Shown piece by piece: positions 19,407 to 29,000 of a stretch of 64,000 nt of DNA (within the stretch, counting starts at the first letter, position 1; each line of letters starts with the position of its first letter). The stretch lies in the NCBI RefSeq assembly GCF_013385175.1, contig NZ_JABZEO010000002.1, positions 428,685 through 492,684 of the forward strand. Direction: 5' to 3'. Position numbers and translations under genes: made by a program. The notes below the pieces were generated by a model that was given only the letters and a program-made list of their open reading frames with translations, did not search any database and was not told where the DNA came from. Origin of the DNA: Allochromatium humboldtianum (GTDB lineage Bacteria > Pseudomonadota > Gammaproteobacteria > Chromatiales > Chromatiaceae).

Positions 19407-21059
19407 TCAGACGCTCGCTTCGAGTCGGGTCAGACGCAGTCGGCACAGTCGGTGCAGATCACCGAGCGCCAGGGCCGGCGCGCCGATCAGGATCGCCTGC
19501 GGATCGACGCCCTGAGTGTCGCGTTCGATCTGGCGCAGGACGATGCCGTACTCACGCCGCGCCAGTTCCGTCTGCCCGCTCTCGCGATAGACCTCGGCGA
19601 GCTGGAAATGGGCCGGCCAGGCTTCGGGCTGGTGGTAGATGGCGCGGCGCAGGAAGGCGACGGCCTCCGTCGTCTGCTTCTGGTGCCGGGCGCCGCGTCC
19701 CAATAGCAGCAACCCCTCCAGATTCCATTGATCGCTCTCCAGCACCTGATGCGCCAGCGCCATCGCGTCCGCGATCCGATCCTGCTCGAACAGCAGATAC
19801 GCCTTGAGCATCAGATCCTTCGCCCTTGGCTGGGGACAAGCACAGAGCGGTTCGAGCCGTTCGAGCGCCGCCTGATGACGTTCGGACTGGGCGAGCGCGA
19901 GCGCCTCGTCATGGATGGCGTCCGCCGCCGAGTCGTCGAAAACCGGCGAAACCAGCGGCTGGGAGCGCGTGACCGGCACCGGAGCCGAGATCGGCGCGCC
20001 GCTGTCAGCGTGCAGAACGGGCGGCGCCGGCCGCATCGCTCGGGCCGGCGACGAGGCTTTGGCGTCAGCCACCACCAACGCCCCATTGGAGCGCCGAGTC
20101 GAAGCCGCCGAGCCACTGTTCGCTAAAGACGGCTCCAGCTTAGCCCCTCTCCCATTGCGGGAGAGGGGAGCGGGGGCGAAACGATCGACAGAGCCGATGT
20201 GTTTTTGCTTCGCCTCAAACAGCGGACGAGTCACGGACGCCGTCCCCATCCCCGGCGGCTCGTTGACGAACAGAAACACCCCATCACGCTCGCGCAGCGT
20301 CAGGATGCCGAAGTCATTGGCCAGCGTCTCCGAGATGCCGACGATCAGATAGCCGCCGGGCGCCAGCAGCGTCTTGAGACGCTCCAGCACCCGCCGTCGG
20401 GTCGGCTCATCGAAATAGATCGAGACATTGCGAAAGAAGACCACATCCTGACCGGCCAGCGTCTCGGGATAGTCGGCGGCGAGCAGGTTGAGCGGCTGGA
20501 AGCTCACCCGTCGGCGCAGACTCTCGTCGATCTGGAAATAGTTGGCGTCGACGGCACTGAAGTAACGCTCCTGGAGCTGAGGACTCAGAGCGCGGAACGA
20601 GAAACGTCCATAGATCCCGGCACGCGCACGCTCCAGCACCGCGCGATCGACGTCCCCGGCGTTGACCTCGAAGAAACGCTCGGCCAGCTCGCCATAGCGC
20701 TCGCGCAGGGCCATCAGGATCGAATAGGGTTCCTCGCCGGTCGAGCAGCCGACCGACAGTAGCCGAACAGGTGAATCGGAGGCACGACGCGCCAGCAACT
20801 CGGGACAGATCCGCTCGGTCAGCAGCCGCAGATGTTGGGACTCGCGATAGAAGTAGGTCTCGTTGATGGTGATGAGACTGGTGAGCGTGTGCAGCTCGGT
20901 CTCATCGTCGCGCAGCCGCGCCAGATAGTCCTCGGGCGAGCGGGCGCCGACGGTGTCGAGGCGCTTGACGAGCAGCTCGCGCCAGAGATCATTGCCATAG
21001 GCGCCGGCATTCAGCCCCAGATGCTCACGAATGAAGTGCTGGATGGATTCGAGATTCAT
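19407..21059 (-). CDS. CheR methyltransferase with C-terminal TPR region (WspC-like)
   Basis: 550 residues from the ATG at 21059, which overlaps the cheB stop (ATGA). The CheR catalytic domain holds ITINETYFYRE, the SAM-binding LSVGCSTGEEPYSI near residue 105 and VFFRNVSIYFD near 210 (RNV-IYF signature). A low-complexity linker (about 270-385) follows, then tetratricopeptide-type helices (about 390-540) as in WspC. It should methylate glutamates of the receptor at 22111-24078 with SAM as donor. The linker includes a REP-like palindrome at 20142-20180, encoding APAPLSRNGRGAK. Confidence 0.92.
   Translation of the reverse strand: MNLESIQHFIREHLGLNAGAYGNDLWRELLVKRLDTVGARSPEDYLARLRDDETELHTLTSLITINETYFYRESQHLRLLTERICPELLARRASDSPVRLLSVGCSTGEEPYSILMALRERYGELAERFFEVNAGDVDRAVLERARAGIYGRFSFRALSPQLQERYFSAVDANYFQIDESLRRRVSFQPLNLLAADYPETLAGQDVVFFRNVSIYFDEPTRRRVLERLKTLLAPGGYLIVGISETLANDFGILTLRERDGVFLFVNEPPGMGTASVTRPLFEAKQKHIGSVDRFAPAPLSRNGRGAKLEPSLANSGSAASTRRSNGALVVADAKASSPARAMRPAPPVLHADSGAPISAPVPVTRSQPLVSPVFDDSAADAIHDEALALAQSERHQAALERLEPLCACPQPRAKDLMLKAYLLFEQDRIADAMALAHQVLESDQWNLEGLLLLGRGARHQKQTTEAVAFLRRAIYHQPEAWPAHFQLAEVYRESGQTELARREYGIVLRQIERDTQGVDPQAILIGAPALALGDLHRLCRLRLTRLEASV
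20142..20180. repeat. REP-like palindromic element inside cheR linker
   Basis: CCCCTCTCCC (20144-20153) and GGGAGAGGGG (20159-20168) form a perfect 10-bp inverted repeat with a 5-base loop, followed by AGCGGGGGCG. It is translated in frame as the LSRNGRGA part of the CheR-TPR linker. Related in sequence and coding frame to the copy at 18944-18984. Confidence 0.75.
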
Positions 21060-22114
21060 GGCGCCGTGCCCGCGAGACGGCACAGCGCGCCCGCGATCTC
21101 GTCGAGCGGCAGCACGCGCCCGATGGCGCCGGCGAGAATGGCCTCGCGATTCATGCCGAAGATGATCGAACTGGCCTCGTCCTGGGCCAGGGTCTGACCG
21201 CCTGCGGCACGGATGTCGAGCAGCCCGCGCACGCCGTCACGGCCCATGCCGGTCAGGATCACGCCCAGCGCCTGCTCGCGGTAGCGCTCAGCCACCGAGC
21301 ACAGTAGCCGGTCACAGCTTGGATGATAGATGTCGCGCTCGTCCGGTTCGACATAACGCAGACACCGATCGGCACTCAGGATCAGATGCCGGGCCGGATC
21401 GGCCAGATAGACGCACCCTGGTTGTGGCCGCTCGCCGGCCTGGGCCACCACGACCTTCAGCGGACAGAGGGCGTTGAGCCAGTCGGCCATGGCCTCGGCA
21501 AAGCCGACCGACAGATGCTGGGCGATCAGGACCGGAGCGGCGAGCGTCGCCGGCAGCTGGGGCAGCAGGGCGGCCAGCGCCTGGGGGCCGCCGGTGGACG
21601 AAGCGATGGCGATCAGACGTTCGCCCCGGCTGTCCGGATGATCGCCGACCGCCACCGGCGTCGAGAGCGGCTGGAGCACCAACTCGGACTGAGGCACGAG
21701 CGCGGTACAGCCCGACTGCCGTCGAATGTGCCGGATCACGGGTACCCCGGCGAGCATCCGTAGCCGTCGCGCCAGGGCGCCGCCATCGTCGATCCTCGGC
21801 TTGGCGGCCGCCTCCAGCGCCCCGCGCGCCACCGCCGACATGGCATTGTGCGAGTCGGCCAGATCCGAGAGCACCAGGATCGGCGTGGCCCGCGCCGCCA
21901 TGATCTCTTCGATGGCGGTCAGACCGTCCATCACCGGCATCTGCAAGTCCAGGGTGATGACATCGGGCTTGAGTTGGAGCGTCAGCTCCAGCGCCTCACG
22001 CCCGTCGGACGCCTCGCCGCAGACGCTCAATCCGGGCTCGGACTCCAGCAGGGCGCGGATGAGCGCCCGCGCCGAGCCGCTGTCGTCGACCACCAGGACG
22101 CGGATCGGTTTCAT
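21056..22114 (-). CDS. CheB methylesterase/response regulator (WspF-like)
   Basis: 352 residues: N-terminal receiver (VLVVDDSGSARALI, phospho-acceptor in VITLDLQMPVMDG, Lys in AAKPR) and C-terminal methylesterase with the Ser-His-Asp triad visible as IASSTGGPQAL, LIAQHLSVGFAE and TGMGRDGVRGL. It removes receptor methyl groups when phosphorylated by the kinase, opposing CheR. Both ends overlap neighbours by ATGA junctions (receptor gene upstream, cheR downstream), so the stoichiometry is translationally linked. Confidence 0.95.
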   Translation of the reverse strand: MKPIRVLVVDDSGSARALIRALLESEPGLSVCGEASDGREALELTLQLKPDVITLDLQMPVMDGLTAIEEIMAARATPILVLSDLADSHNAMSAVARGALEAAAKPRIDDGGALARRLRMLAGVPVIRHIRRQSGCTALVPQSELVLQPLSTPVAVGDHPDSRGERLIAIASSTGGPQALAALLPQLPATLAAPVLIAQHLSVGFAEAMADWLNALCPLKVVVAQAGERPQPGCVYLADPARHLILSADRCLRYVEPDERDIYHPSCDRLLCSVAERYREQALGVILTGMGRDGVRGLLDIRAAGGQTLAQDEASSIIFGMNREAILAGAIGRVLPLDEIAGALCRLAGTAP

Positions 22115-24078
22115 ACGTCGCCCTGGGTCTTCTGAGGTAAGGCCGTCGGCGGCTCGGATTCGGTCGGCCGTTCATCGAGCACGAAGCGGTCGACCTGGCC
22201 TTTGAGCGTCGCCGACAGTTGCGTCATGCTCTGGGCCACCTGCGAGATGCGCCGCACCGACTCGGCCGTCTCCGCGCTGGCGGTCACGATCTCCTTGAGC
22301 GCGACCACGACCTGATTGCTGGCGGTGCGCTGCTGCTGGGTCGAGAGACTGATCTGCTGGGCCGAGCTGGTGGTCTCGCTGGCGGTCTGCACCAGCTCGT
22401 GCAGGAAATCGGCGGTGCGCGCCGAGGCGTCCAGTCCCTGATCGATCCCGACCGAGCCTTTTTCCGACGTGATGACCAGCCGGCCGATGGTCTCCTGGAT
22501 CTCGCCGATCTTGTGCGCGATCTCGGCGGTCGACTCGCTGACCGAATCGGCCAGACGCCGGATCTCGGCGGCGACCACGCCGAAGCGTTTGCCCGCCTCA
22601 CCCGCCGATGAGGCCTCGAGCGCGGCATTGAAGGCGATCAGCTTGGTCTGATCGGCCACGGTGTCGATGATCTCCATGATGCGCGTGATCTCCTTGGACT
22701 TGCCGCCCAGATCGACGATCTCCTTGAGCGAGACCTGATTGTCGTGGCGGATCTCCTCCATCTTGTCGACCAGTTGACGCATCGCGTCCTCGCCCTGGCG
22801 GCTGCCGTCATAGGTGCGGCGCGCGATCTCGACCACCGAACCCGAGTATTCGGCGATCTGGGCCGAGGACGAGGACAGTTCCTCCATGGTCGAGGTGATC
22901 TCGGCCACCGAGCTGGACATCTCGCTCGACGTGGCCGCCTGACCGTCGACGGCCTGGGCGATCTGGCGCGCCGCCTCGTAGACCGAGATCGCATTGCGCT
23001 CGACCTCCGCGACCAGATCGCGCAGATGACGGCGCATCCGGTCGGTCGCGCCCGCCAGCTCGGCCAGCTCGTCGCGTCCGTCCAGGGCGACGGCGCGCGC
23101 CAGATCGCCGCCGGCCACACGATCGACCCCCAGGGTCAGGCGTTCGATGCGCCGGGCCAGTACCCGCGCCGAGACCAGCGCGAGCACCAGACCGATCGCC
23201 AGCACCAGACCGCCGAGCATCCAGGTTCGCTCGATCGCCCGCGCCCGGATCTGGCTGTAGACCTGACGATCCTTGGCGACCTCGATCACGCCGAGCGGCT
23301 GGCCGGCATAGTCCCGAACCTGTTCGGCATAGACGGCCATGCTCAAGCCGCCGATGGTCAGTTGGGCATACTGGGGCGTGCCGGCGGCGGCCGCGGCGAT
23401 GGTCGCCTCGTCGAGAAGCGGACGCTCACCGGCGGTGCTGGCGAAGGTCTCGATCGTGCCGTCGCGGGTCAGATGAAGCGCGGCCTCGACGCCGTGGCGT
23501 GCCTTGAAGCCCTCGAAGAAGGCCGGCCCGAACGACATGCCGAACTCGACCGAGCCGAGATGACGCCCCTGATCGAAGACCGGAACCATGCCGCGCGCGC
23601 CCAGACCGGCGACGCCGGACTCCAGGCCGCGATGGGGCGTGCGGCGGGTATTGGTGTCGACGACCGAATGCCGGAAGCCGGAGAGATCGTCGCCGTATTT
23701 CTCGATCTGGTGCAGCCGCAGGAAGGAGGTCGCGGGCGGGGTGTGGAACTGGAACTGGACCGCGCCATAATCCTTGCTCAGCACCTCATAGGACGCGAGG
23801 AGTTGCTCGCGCAGCCAGTCGCGATCGCCGGCGGCGAAACGCTGCCGGACCTCGGGGATGTTGGCGACCAGGGCGCTCATGGCCTCGGCCAGCCGGGTCT
23901 CGGCCTCGACGTCGAGCCGGATGCGTTCGGCATACTGGCGCAGCTCGGTGCGCTCCGCCTCCAGGGCCAGACCGTCCAGGGCGCGCAGATTGAAGAAGGA
24001 CAACACCGAGACGGCGAGCAGGATCGCGGTCCCGGCACCGATCATGTAGTTGACCCAGAGACGGAGGTTGGTGAACAT
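22111..24078 (-). CDS. Methyl-accepting chemotaxis protein with periplasmic Cache-type sensor
   Basis: 655 residues. Membrane segments at about 12-30 and 288-310 bracket a ~250-residue periplasmic domain with features of double-Cache domains (VQFQFHTPPATSFLRLHQ, RGMVPVFDQGRHLGSVEFG). A HAMP domain (about 310-365) and a signalling hairpin follow; the conserved tip reads TKLIAFNAALEASSAGEAGKRF split across the bend. The C-terminus has no CheR-docking pentapeptide. It heads the eight-gene chemosensory operon and ends overlapping cheB by ATGA. The ligand is unknown. Confidence 0.93.
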   Translation of the reverse strand: MFTNLRLWVNYMIGAGTAILLAVSVLSFFNLRALDGLALEAERTELRQYAERIRLDVEAETRLAEAMSALVANIPEVRQRFAAGDRDWLREQLLASYEVLSKDYGAVQFQFHTPPATSFLRLHQIEKYGDDLSGFRHSVVDTNTRRTPHRGLESGVAGLGARGMVPVFDQGRHLGSVEFGMSFGPAFFEGFKARHGVEAALHLTRDGTIETFASTAGERPLLDEATIAAAAAGTPQYAQLTIGGLSMAVYAEQVRDYAGQPLGVIEVAKDRQVYSQIRARAIERTWMLGGLVLAIGLVLALVSARVLARRIERLTLGVDRVAGGDLARAVALDGRDELAELAGATDRMRRHLRDLVAEVERNAISVYEAARQIAQAVDGQAATSSEMSSSVAEITSTMEELSSSSAQIAEYSGSVVEIARRTYDGSRQGEDAMRQLVDKMEEIRHDNQVSLKEIVDLGGKSKEITRIMEIIDTVADQTKLIAFNAALEASSAGEAGKRFGVVAAEIRRLADSVSESTAEIAHKIGEIQETIGRLVITSEKGSVGIDQGLDASARTADFLHELVQTASETTSSAQQISLSTQQQRTASNQVVVALKEIVTASAETAESVRRISQVAQSMTQLSATLKGQVDRFVLDERPTESEPPTALPQKTQGDV

Positions 24079-24209
24079 CGATCGCTATCTCGTGCAGGCC
24101 GCGTCTGGCGCGGACGTTGAAACCGCGTTTCCGACGGATGCTAGCCTAAGCCGAGCCGCCAAAGAAGACCGTCACCCAAAAGAAGATTCAAACCGCCTCT
24201 GGAGTCGTC

Positions 24210-24584
24210 ATGGAGAGTTACACCGTCGTCCGTCCCGAACATCTCAACCACTACGGCCATCTGTTCGGCGGCTGTCTGCTCAAATGGGTCGACGAGATCG
24301 CCTGGATCGCCGCCAGTCGCGACAATCCGGGCTGTCGTTTCGTCACCATCGGTATGGATCGGGTGGAGTTCCATCGCGGCGTCGAGCTGGGCACCGTGCT
24401 GCGCTTCGTCGCCGGCGAGAGCTGTCGGGGGCGCACCTCGCTGACCTATGGCGTGAGCGTCTATGCCGACGATCTGGAGACCGGACGCGAGGAGCCGATC
24501 TTCTCGACCTGTATCACCTTCGTGCGGCTCGACGAGCAGGGGCGCAAACTTCCACTGTCCAGCGCCGAACCGACCCTGGTCTGA
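24210..24584 (+). CDS. Acyl-CoA thioesterase, hot-dog fold (YciA/YkhA-like)
   Basis: A 124-residue single hot-dog domain. RPEHLNHYGHLFGGCLLKWVDEIAWIAA matches, in pieces, the central helix motif (H-x-N-x-x-G-x-x-FGG...WMDE) of the YciA/BACH acyl-CoA hydrolases, with the general-base Asp in VDEIA. GGAG at 24201-24204 is 5 bases from the ATG. It is divergent from the chemoreceptor gene and convergent with a second, different hot-dog thioesterase. Substrate chain length cannot be read from the sequence. Confidence 0.88.
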   Translation: MESYTVVRPEHLNHYGHLFGGCLLKWVDEIAWIAASRDNPGCRFVTIGMDRVEFHRGVELGTVLRFVAGESCRGRTSLTYGVSVYADDLETGREEPIFSTCITFVRLDEQGRKLPLSSAEPTLV

Positions 24585-24599
24585 CGACCGGCGAGCGCA

Positions 24600-25046
24600 T
24601 CACTCCATCGGCTGGGTGCGAGCGATGACATGGCTCATCAGCCCTGCACGCAGCGCCTCCGGCAGCGACTCGCCGACATGCACCTCATCCGTCACCAGGA
24701 CATGGATGGTCCTGGCCGTGGCCATCTCCTCGCCGGCTTCGCTCAGGAAGCGATAGCCGATCGCGAACGAACGCCGGCGCAGATCCTCGACCTGCACCTC
24801 GACCCGAACCCGGTCGCCGTGGCGCATCGGGCGCCGGTAGTCGGCCTCGGCATGGGTCAGGGGCAGCAGGATCTCGCCATCGCGGAGCATGGCGTCGATC
24901 GGATAGCCGATATGCTCCATGAAGGCCTCGAGCGCGTCCTGCGCGTGCCGGAACAGATGGGCGAAGAAGAGCCGTCCGGCTGCATCCGTGTCGTGCAGCC
25001 GAATCCGATAGTGGTACTGGAACGCAAGCCCCGTCGTGTGGATCAA
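24600..25046 (-). CDS. YbgC/4-hydroxybenzoyl-CoA-type thioesterase
   Basis: A hot-dog thioesterase of 148 residues. The active-site segment is RLHDTDAAGRLFFAHLF, with the Asp nucleophile/base of the YbgC/4HBT group. RRPMRHGDRVRVEV and the second half are typical. No ATG is available at the N-terminus; a TTG at 25046 is the best start, giving weak translation. In organisms with menaquinone or phylloquinone, close relatives release DHNA from its CoA ester; that could apply here but is not shown. Convergent with the other thioesterase (15-base gap). Confidence 0.82.
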   Translation of the reverse strand: MIHTTGLAFQYHYRIRLHDTDAAGRLFFAHLFRHAQDALEAFMEHIGYPIDAMLRDGEILLPLTHAEADYRRPMRHGDRVRVEVQVEDLRRRSFAIGYRFLSEAGEEMATARTIHVLVTDEVHVGESLPEALRAGLMSHVIARTQPME

Positions 25047-25157
25047 GTCGATGGCCCCAGGCTGGAGGACTGTTCAGGGGGGAGACACATCCCTGTGTCC
25101 GGACGTCCTGTCGGGCGTGTCAGAGCCTGGAAAATGCCCGACGCACCCGATCGCGCT

Positions 25158-25754
25158 TCAGGACGAACGCTTGGAAGCCACCGAGCCACGGGTGCTCAGC
25201 AGGAAGAACGCGGCCACCAGGAAGGCGACGATGGCCAGGGCGATGACCATGGTCACGGGCTTGTTGGCCGGATCGACGACCTTGAAGGGCTCGCCGAGCT
25301 TGACCAGGATGGCCGAATGGCTCGGATCGGCCAGCAGATAGCCGCAGAAGCCGAGGAAGACGCCATAGACGACCATCTTGGTGTCCAGATAGAGGCCGAC
25401 CAGCAGAGCGACCAGAGCGGTCATCATGACCAGAGTCACGGCGGCCTTCTGACCACCGAGGGCCGAGTCGACGCCCATCTTGTGCAGGATGGTCAGCACC
25501 CAGGCCAGGGCGCCCCAGATGATGATCTGCTTGGCCAGATAGAACAGACGCGAGTCGCCCCGCACATAGGCATTGCCCCAGGCGGTGACCAGCGAGATGA
25601 GTCCGATGACCGGAACGAAATAGCCCCAGTAGACGGCGATGCCGCTCGCGTTCTCACGGGTGAGTGCGAAGAGCGCGACGGTGCCGGCATAGAGGATGAT
25701 GAGCGGGAACAGGGCGAGCATCAACGAGCCTTGCGATTTTGCGGATGTTGTCAC
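25158..25754 (-). CDS. Uncharacterised inner-membrane protein, ~6 TM segments
   Basis: Not recognised. The start is fixed by AGGAGG at 25762-25767, seven bases before a GTG at 25754, giving 198 residues (MTTSAKSQGSL...). The upstream in-frame extension is not protein-like. About six hydrophobic segments are visible, for example LALFPLIILYAGTVALFAL, AVYWGYFVPVIGLISLVT, TLVMMTALVALLVGLYL and MVIALAIVAFLVAAFFLL. Few charged residues and no cofactor motif are present. The strong ribosome-binding site suggests high expression. It is divergent from the alpha-2-macroglobulin gene across 264 bases. Function unknown. Confidence 0.75.
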   Translation of the reverse strand: MTTSAKSQGSLMLALFPLIILYAGTVALFALTRENASGIAVYWGYFVPVIGLISLVTAWGNAYVRGDSRLFYLAKQIIIWGALAWVLTILHKMGVDSALGGQKAAVTLVMMTALVALLVGLYLDTKMVVYGVFLGFCGYLLADPSHSAILVKLGEPFKVVDPANKPVTMVIALAIVAFLVAAFFLLSTRGSVASKRSS

Positions 25755-26018
25755 GACGAACCCTCCTAACGTTTTGGGTTGCTGTGGTTGATAGCCGATA
25801 GCCTGTGTGAAACTGCAAGCGAGACCACCGAATCGGTCAAGCCCGCCGATAGTAACCTCACTGAAACTGCGTGTTAAGGGCTGGACGCGAACTCGATGAG
25901 GCGCCCTCACCCGACTTTGGGCGAAAAGTGTTCACGCAATCCATGTCGCGCATTGCTCGGACGCCGCGGGAGGACTAGAGTTCATCCTATCCGGTCCACT
26001 GTCGATGGGGTCGTCACC

Positions 26019-29000
26019 ATGTCCGCTTCCGTGCCCGTCTCCTTGCTCGGTCGTCTGTCGCTGCTGCTCTGTGTGGTGCTCGTCTGGCCGGCCGATCGGG
26101 TTCCGGCCGCCGAGCGCGCCATCGAACTCACGCCCGGCATCGACTACTTCGGGCGCGATTACTCGACCCTCAAATCCGTCACACTGGAGGATTGCCAGGC
26201 GGCCTGTCTGAACGACAGCCGCTGCCGCGCCTTCACCTACAACACCAAGGCCGAATGGTGTTTCCTCAAGGAGAGTCACGAGGAGGCTCGTCCGTTCGCC
26301 GGTGCGGTCTCCGGGCATGTCGTCGAGCAGACCGGACAAGCCGCAGGTACGGACAACACGACACCACGCCCCGTCTCGTCGACTGTGCGATTGGCCGATC
26401 TCGGTTTTCTGCCGCCGCGTGAACTGGGAGAGGCACGCCGTCTGGCCGCCAAGCTGGCGAGCGCGCCCGTGCCAGAGGTCAAGCTCGCGACCCTGACGGC
26501 TCAGGCGCGCACGGCGCTGCAATCCAAGCAGCCGGCTCAGGCGGCTGCGCTCCAGTCCCAGGCGCTGCGTCTGGTGCCCAATGATGGGGGACTCTGGACA
26601 GCGTTGGCCGAATCCTCGCTCGCCGCCGCTCAGAGTGGTGATTGGGACGAGCGTCAGCGTCATCGCCAGCAGGCGACGGCGGCGGCCATCAATGCCTATC
26701 CGCAGGCGCGATCGGTTGACGAACGGGCGGCCACCCTGGCGCTCATCGCCCGCACTCTGGCTCAGCGTGAGGAATGGCGCGCCGCAATCCGCGCCAATCG
26801 GGCTTCGCTCGCCCTGGTCGAGTCGCCCGAACTGCGCCGAATCCTCGACCAGCAGATCGCCGAGCATGGCTTCCGCATCACGGGGCACGAGGTCGAATCG
26901 GACGCCGCCAGCCCGCGTATCTGCATCCAGTTCAGCGACCCGCTCGATGTGCGTCGCCCCAATCTCACCGACTTCGTGCGCGTCGTCGCCCGCACCGATC
27001 TGCCGATCGAGGCCGAGTCCAAACAGATCTGTATCGACGGCGTGCGCCACGGCGAGCGCTATCAGGTGCTGGTGCGTCCCGGACTGCCGGCCGCCGATGG
27101 CGAGACGCTGAGCAAAGGCTCGGAACTCGACATCTATGTCCGCGACCGTGCGCCCATGGCCCGTTTCCTCGGGCGCGCCTATGTGCTGCCCAAGGGCGGC
27201 GAGGCAGCGATCCCGGTGGTCTCGGTCAATACCGATACCCTGGAAGCCGAGGTCCATCGGCTCGGTGATCGCGTTCTGACCCAGGCACTGGAAGAAGGGC
27301 TGCTGGAGCAACAGCTCGGGCGCTGGAACCTGGAGCGCATCCAGGAACGCACCGGCGAGTCGATCTGGAAGGGCGCCATCGAGGTCAAGCCCGAACTCAA
27401 CCGCGAGGTGACGACGGCGGTTCCGGTCGGCGCCCTAGTGTCGGAACTCAAGCCCGGCATCCATGTCCTGACCGTGCGCCCGCGCAACGCGCCCGACGAC
27501 GGCAGTTCGCTCGCGACTCAGTGGTTCCTGGTCTCGGATCTGGGGCTGACCACGCTCGCGGGTAACGACGGACTCCATGCCCTGGTGCGCTCGCTCTCCA
27601 GCGCCAAGCCGCTCGGACGGGTCGAGGTGCGGCTGGTCGCCGTCAACAATGAGATTCTGGGCCGCGCCACGACGGATAACGAAGGCCATGCCCGCTTCGA
27701 TCCCGGCCTGCTGCGCGGCACCGGCGGCAATGCTCCGGCGCTGCTGGTGGCCGAGTCGTCGGCCGGAGACTATGCCTTTCTCGATCTGACCCAATCACCC
27801 TTCGATCTGAGCGACCGGGGCGTCGAGGGCCGGCTGCCGCCCAAGCCGCTTGACGTCTATCTGGTCAGCGAGCGCGGCGCCTATCGTCCGGGCGAGACCG
27901 TGCATCTCACGGCGCTGGTGCGGGACTCGCGCGCGCGGGCGGTGACGGATCTGCCGATCACGCTCATCGTCAAGCGTCCGGATGGGATGGAATATCTGCG
28001 CACCCTGACCCAGGATCAGGGGCAGGGCGGTCATGCCGCCGATGTCCAGCTCACCAAGACCGCGCCGCGCGGCACCTGGCGCGCGGCCGTCCATGCCGAT
28101 CCCAAGGGGCCGGCGCTGGCCGAGCTGGCGTTTCTGGTCGAGGACTTCCTGCCCGAGCGGCTGACCTTCGAGCTGGATTCGTCCAGTCCGACCATCGATC
28201 CAGCCGATCCGCCATCGCTCACACTCGACGCCCGCTTCCTCTACGGCGCACCGGCCGGCGGGCTGGCGCTGGAAGGTGAGGTCCAGGTGAAACCGACCGA
28301 TACCCTGGCGGCTTTCCCCGGTTATCGCTTCGGTCTGGAAAGCGAGGAACTCGAACCGCTCGGTGCGCCGCTGTCGGGCGGGCGCACGGATGCCGCCGGT
28401 CATGCCGAGGTGCCTCTGGATCTACCCGAGATCCCGCCGACCACCAAGCTGCTGGAGGCCGACATCCAGGTGCGGGTGCTGGAGGAGGGCGGACGTCCGG
28501 TCGAGCGCCAGCTCAAGCGTCCGGTCGCGTCCAAACAGACGCGGATCGGTCTCAAGCCGCTGTTCGATGGCTCGGTGGAGGAGGGCGGCAACGCCCGGTT
28601 CGAGGCCATCGCCATCGATCCCGATGGCCGGCGCCAGTCGCTGTCCGGCGTGCGCTGGACCCTGGCGCGGCTCAAGACCAGCTTCCAGTGGTACGCCTCC
28701 GACGGCAACTGGAACTACGAACCCATCACCACCACTGAGCGCGTGGCCGACGGCACCCTGGATCTGGACGCGCTCGATGCCGGGCGGATCGAGGCGGCGG
28801 TCGACTGGGGGACGTATCGTCTGACGCTCTCGACCCAGGACGGCGCGGTGCTGCCGGTCGATCTTGAGTTCGAGGCCGGCTGGTACGTCGAACCCAAGAC
28901 GCAGGATACGCCCGATCTGCTCAAGGTCTCGCTCGACAAGCCGAGCTATCGGGTCGGCGAGACGGCGCGGGTGCGGCTCGAACCGCGCTTCGCCGGCCTG

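Noticed and set aside
18944..20180. CRISPR-like repeats
   Set aside because: Only two palindromic copies 1.2 kb apart, both inside coding linkers and without regular spacers.
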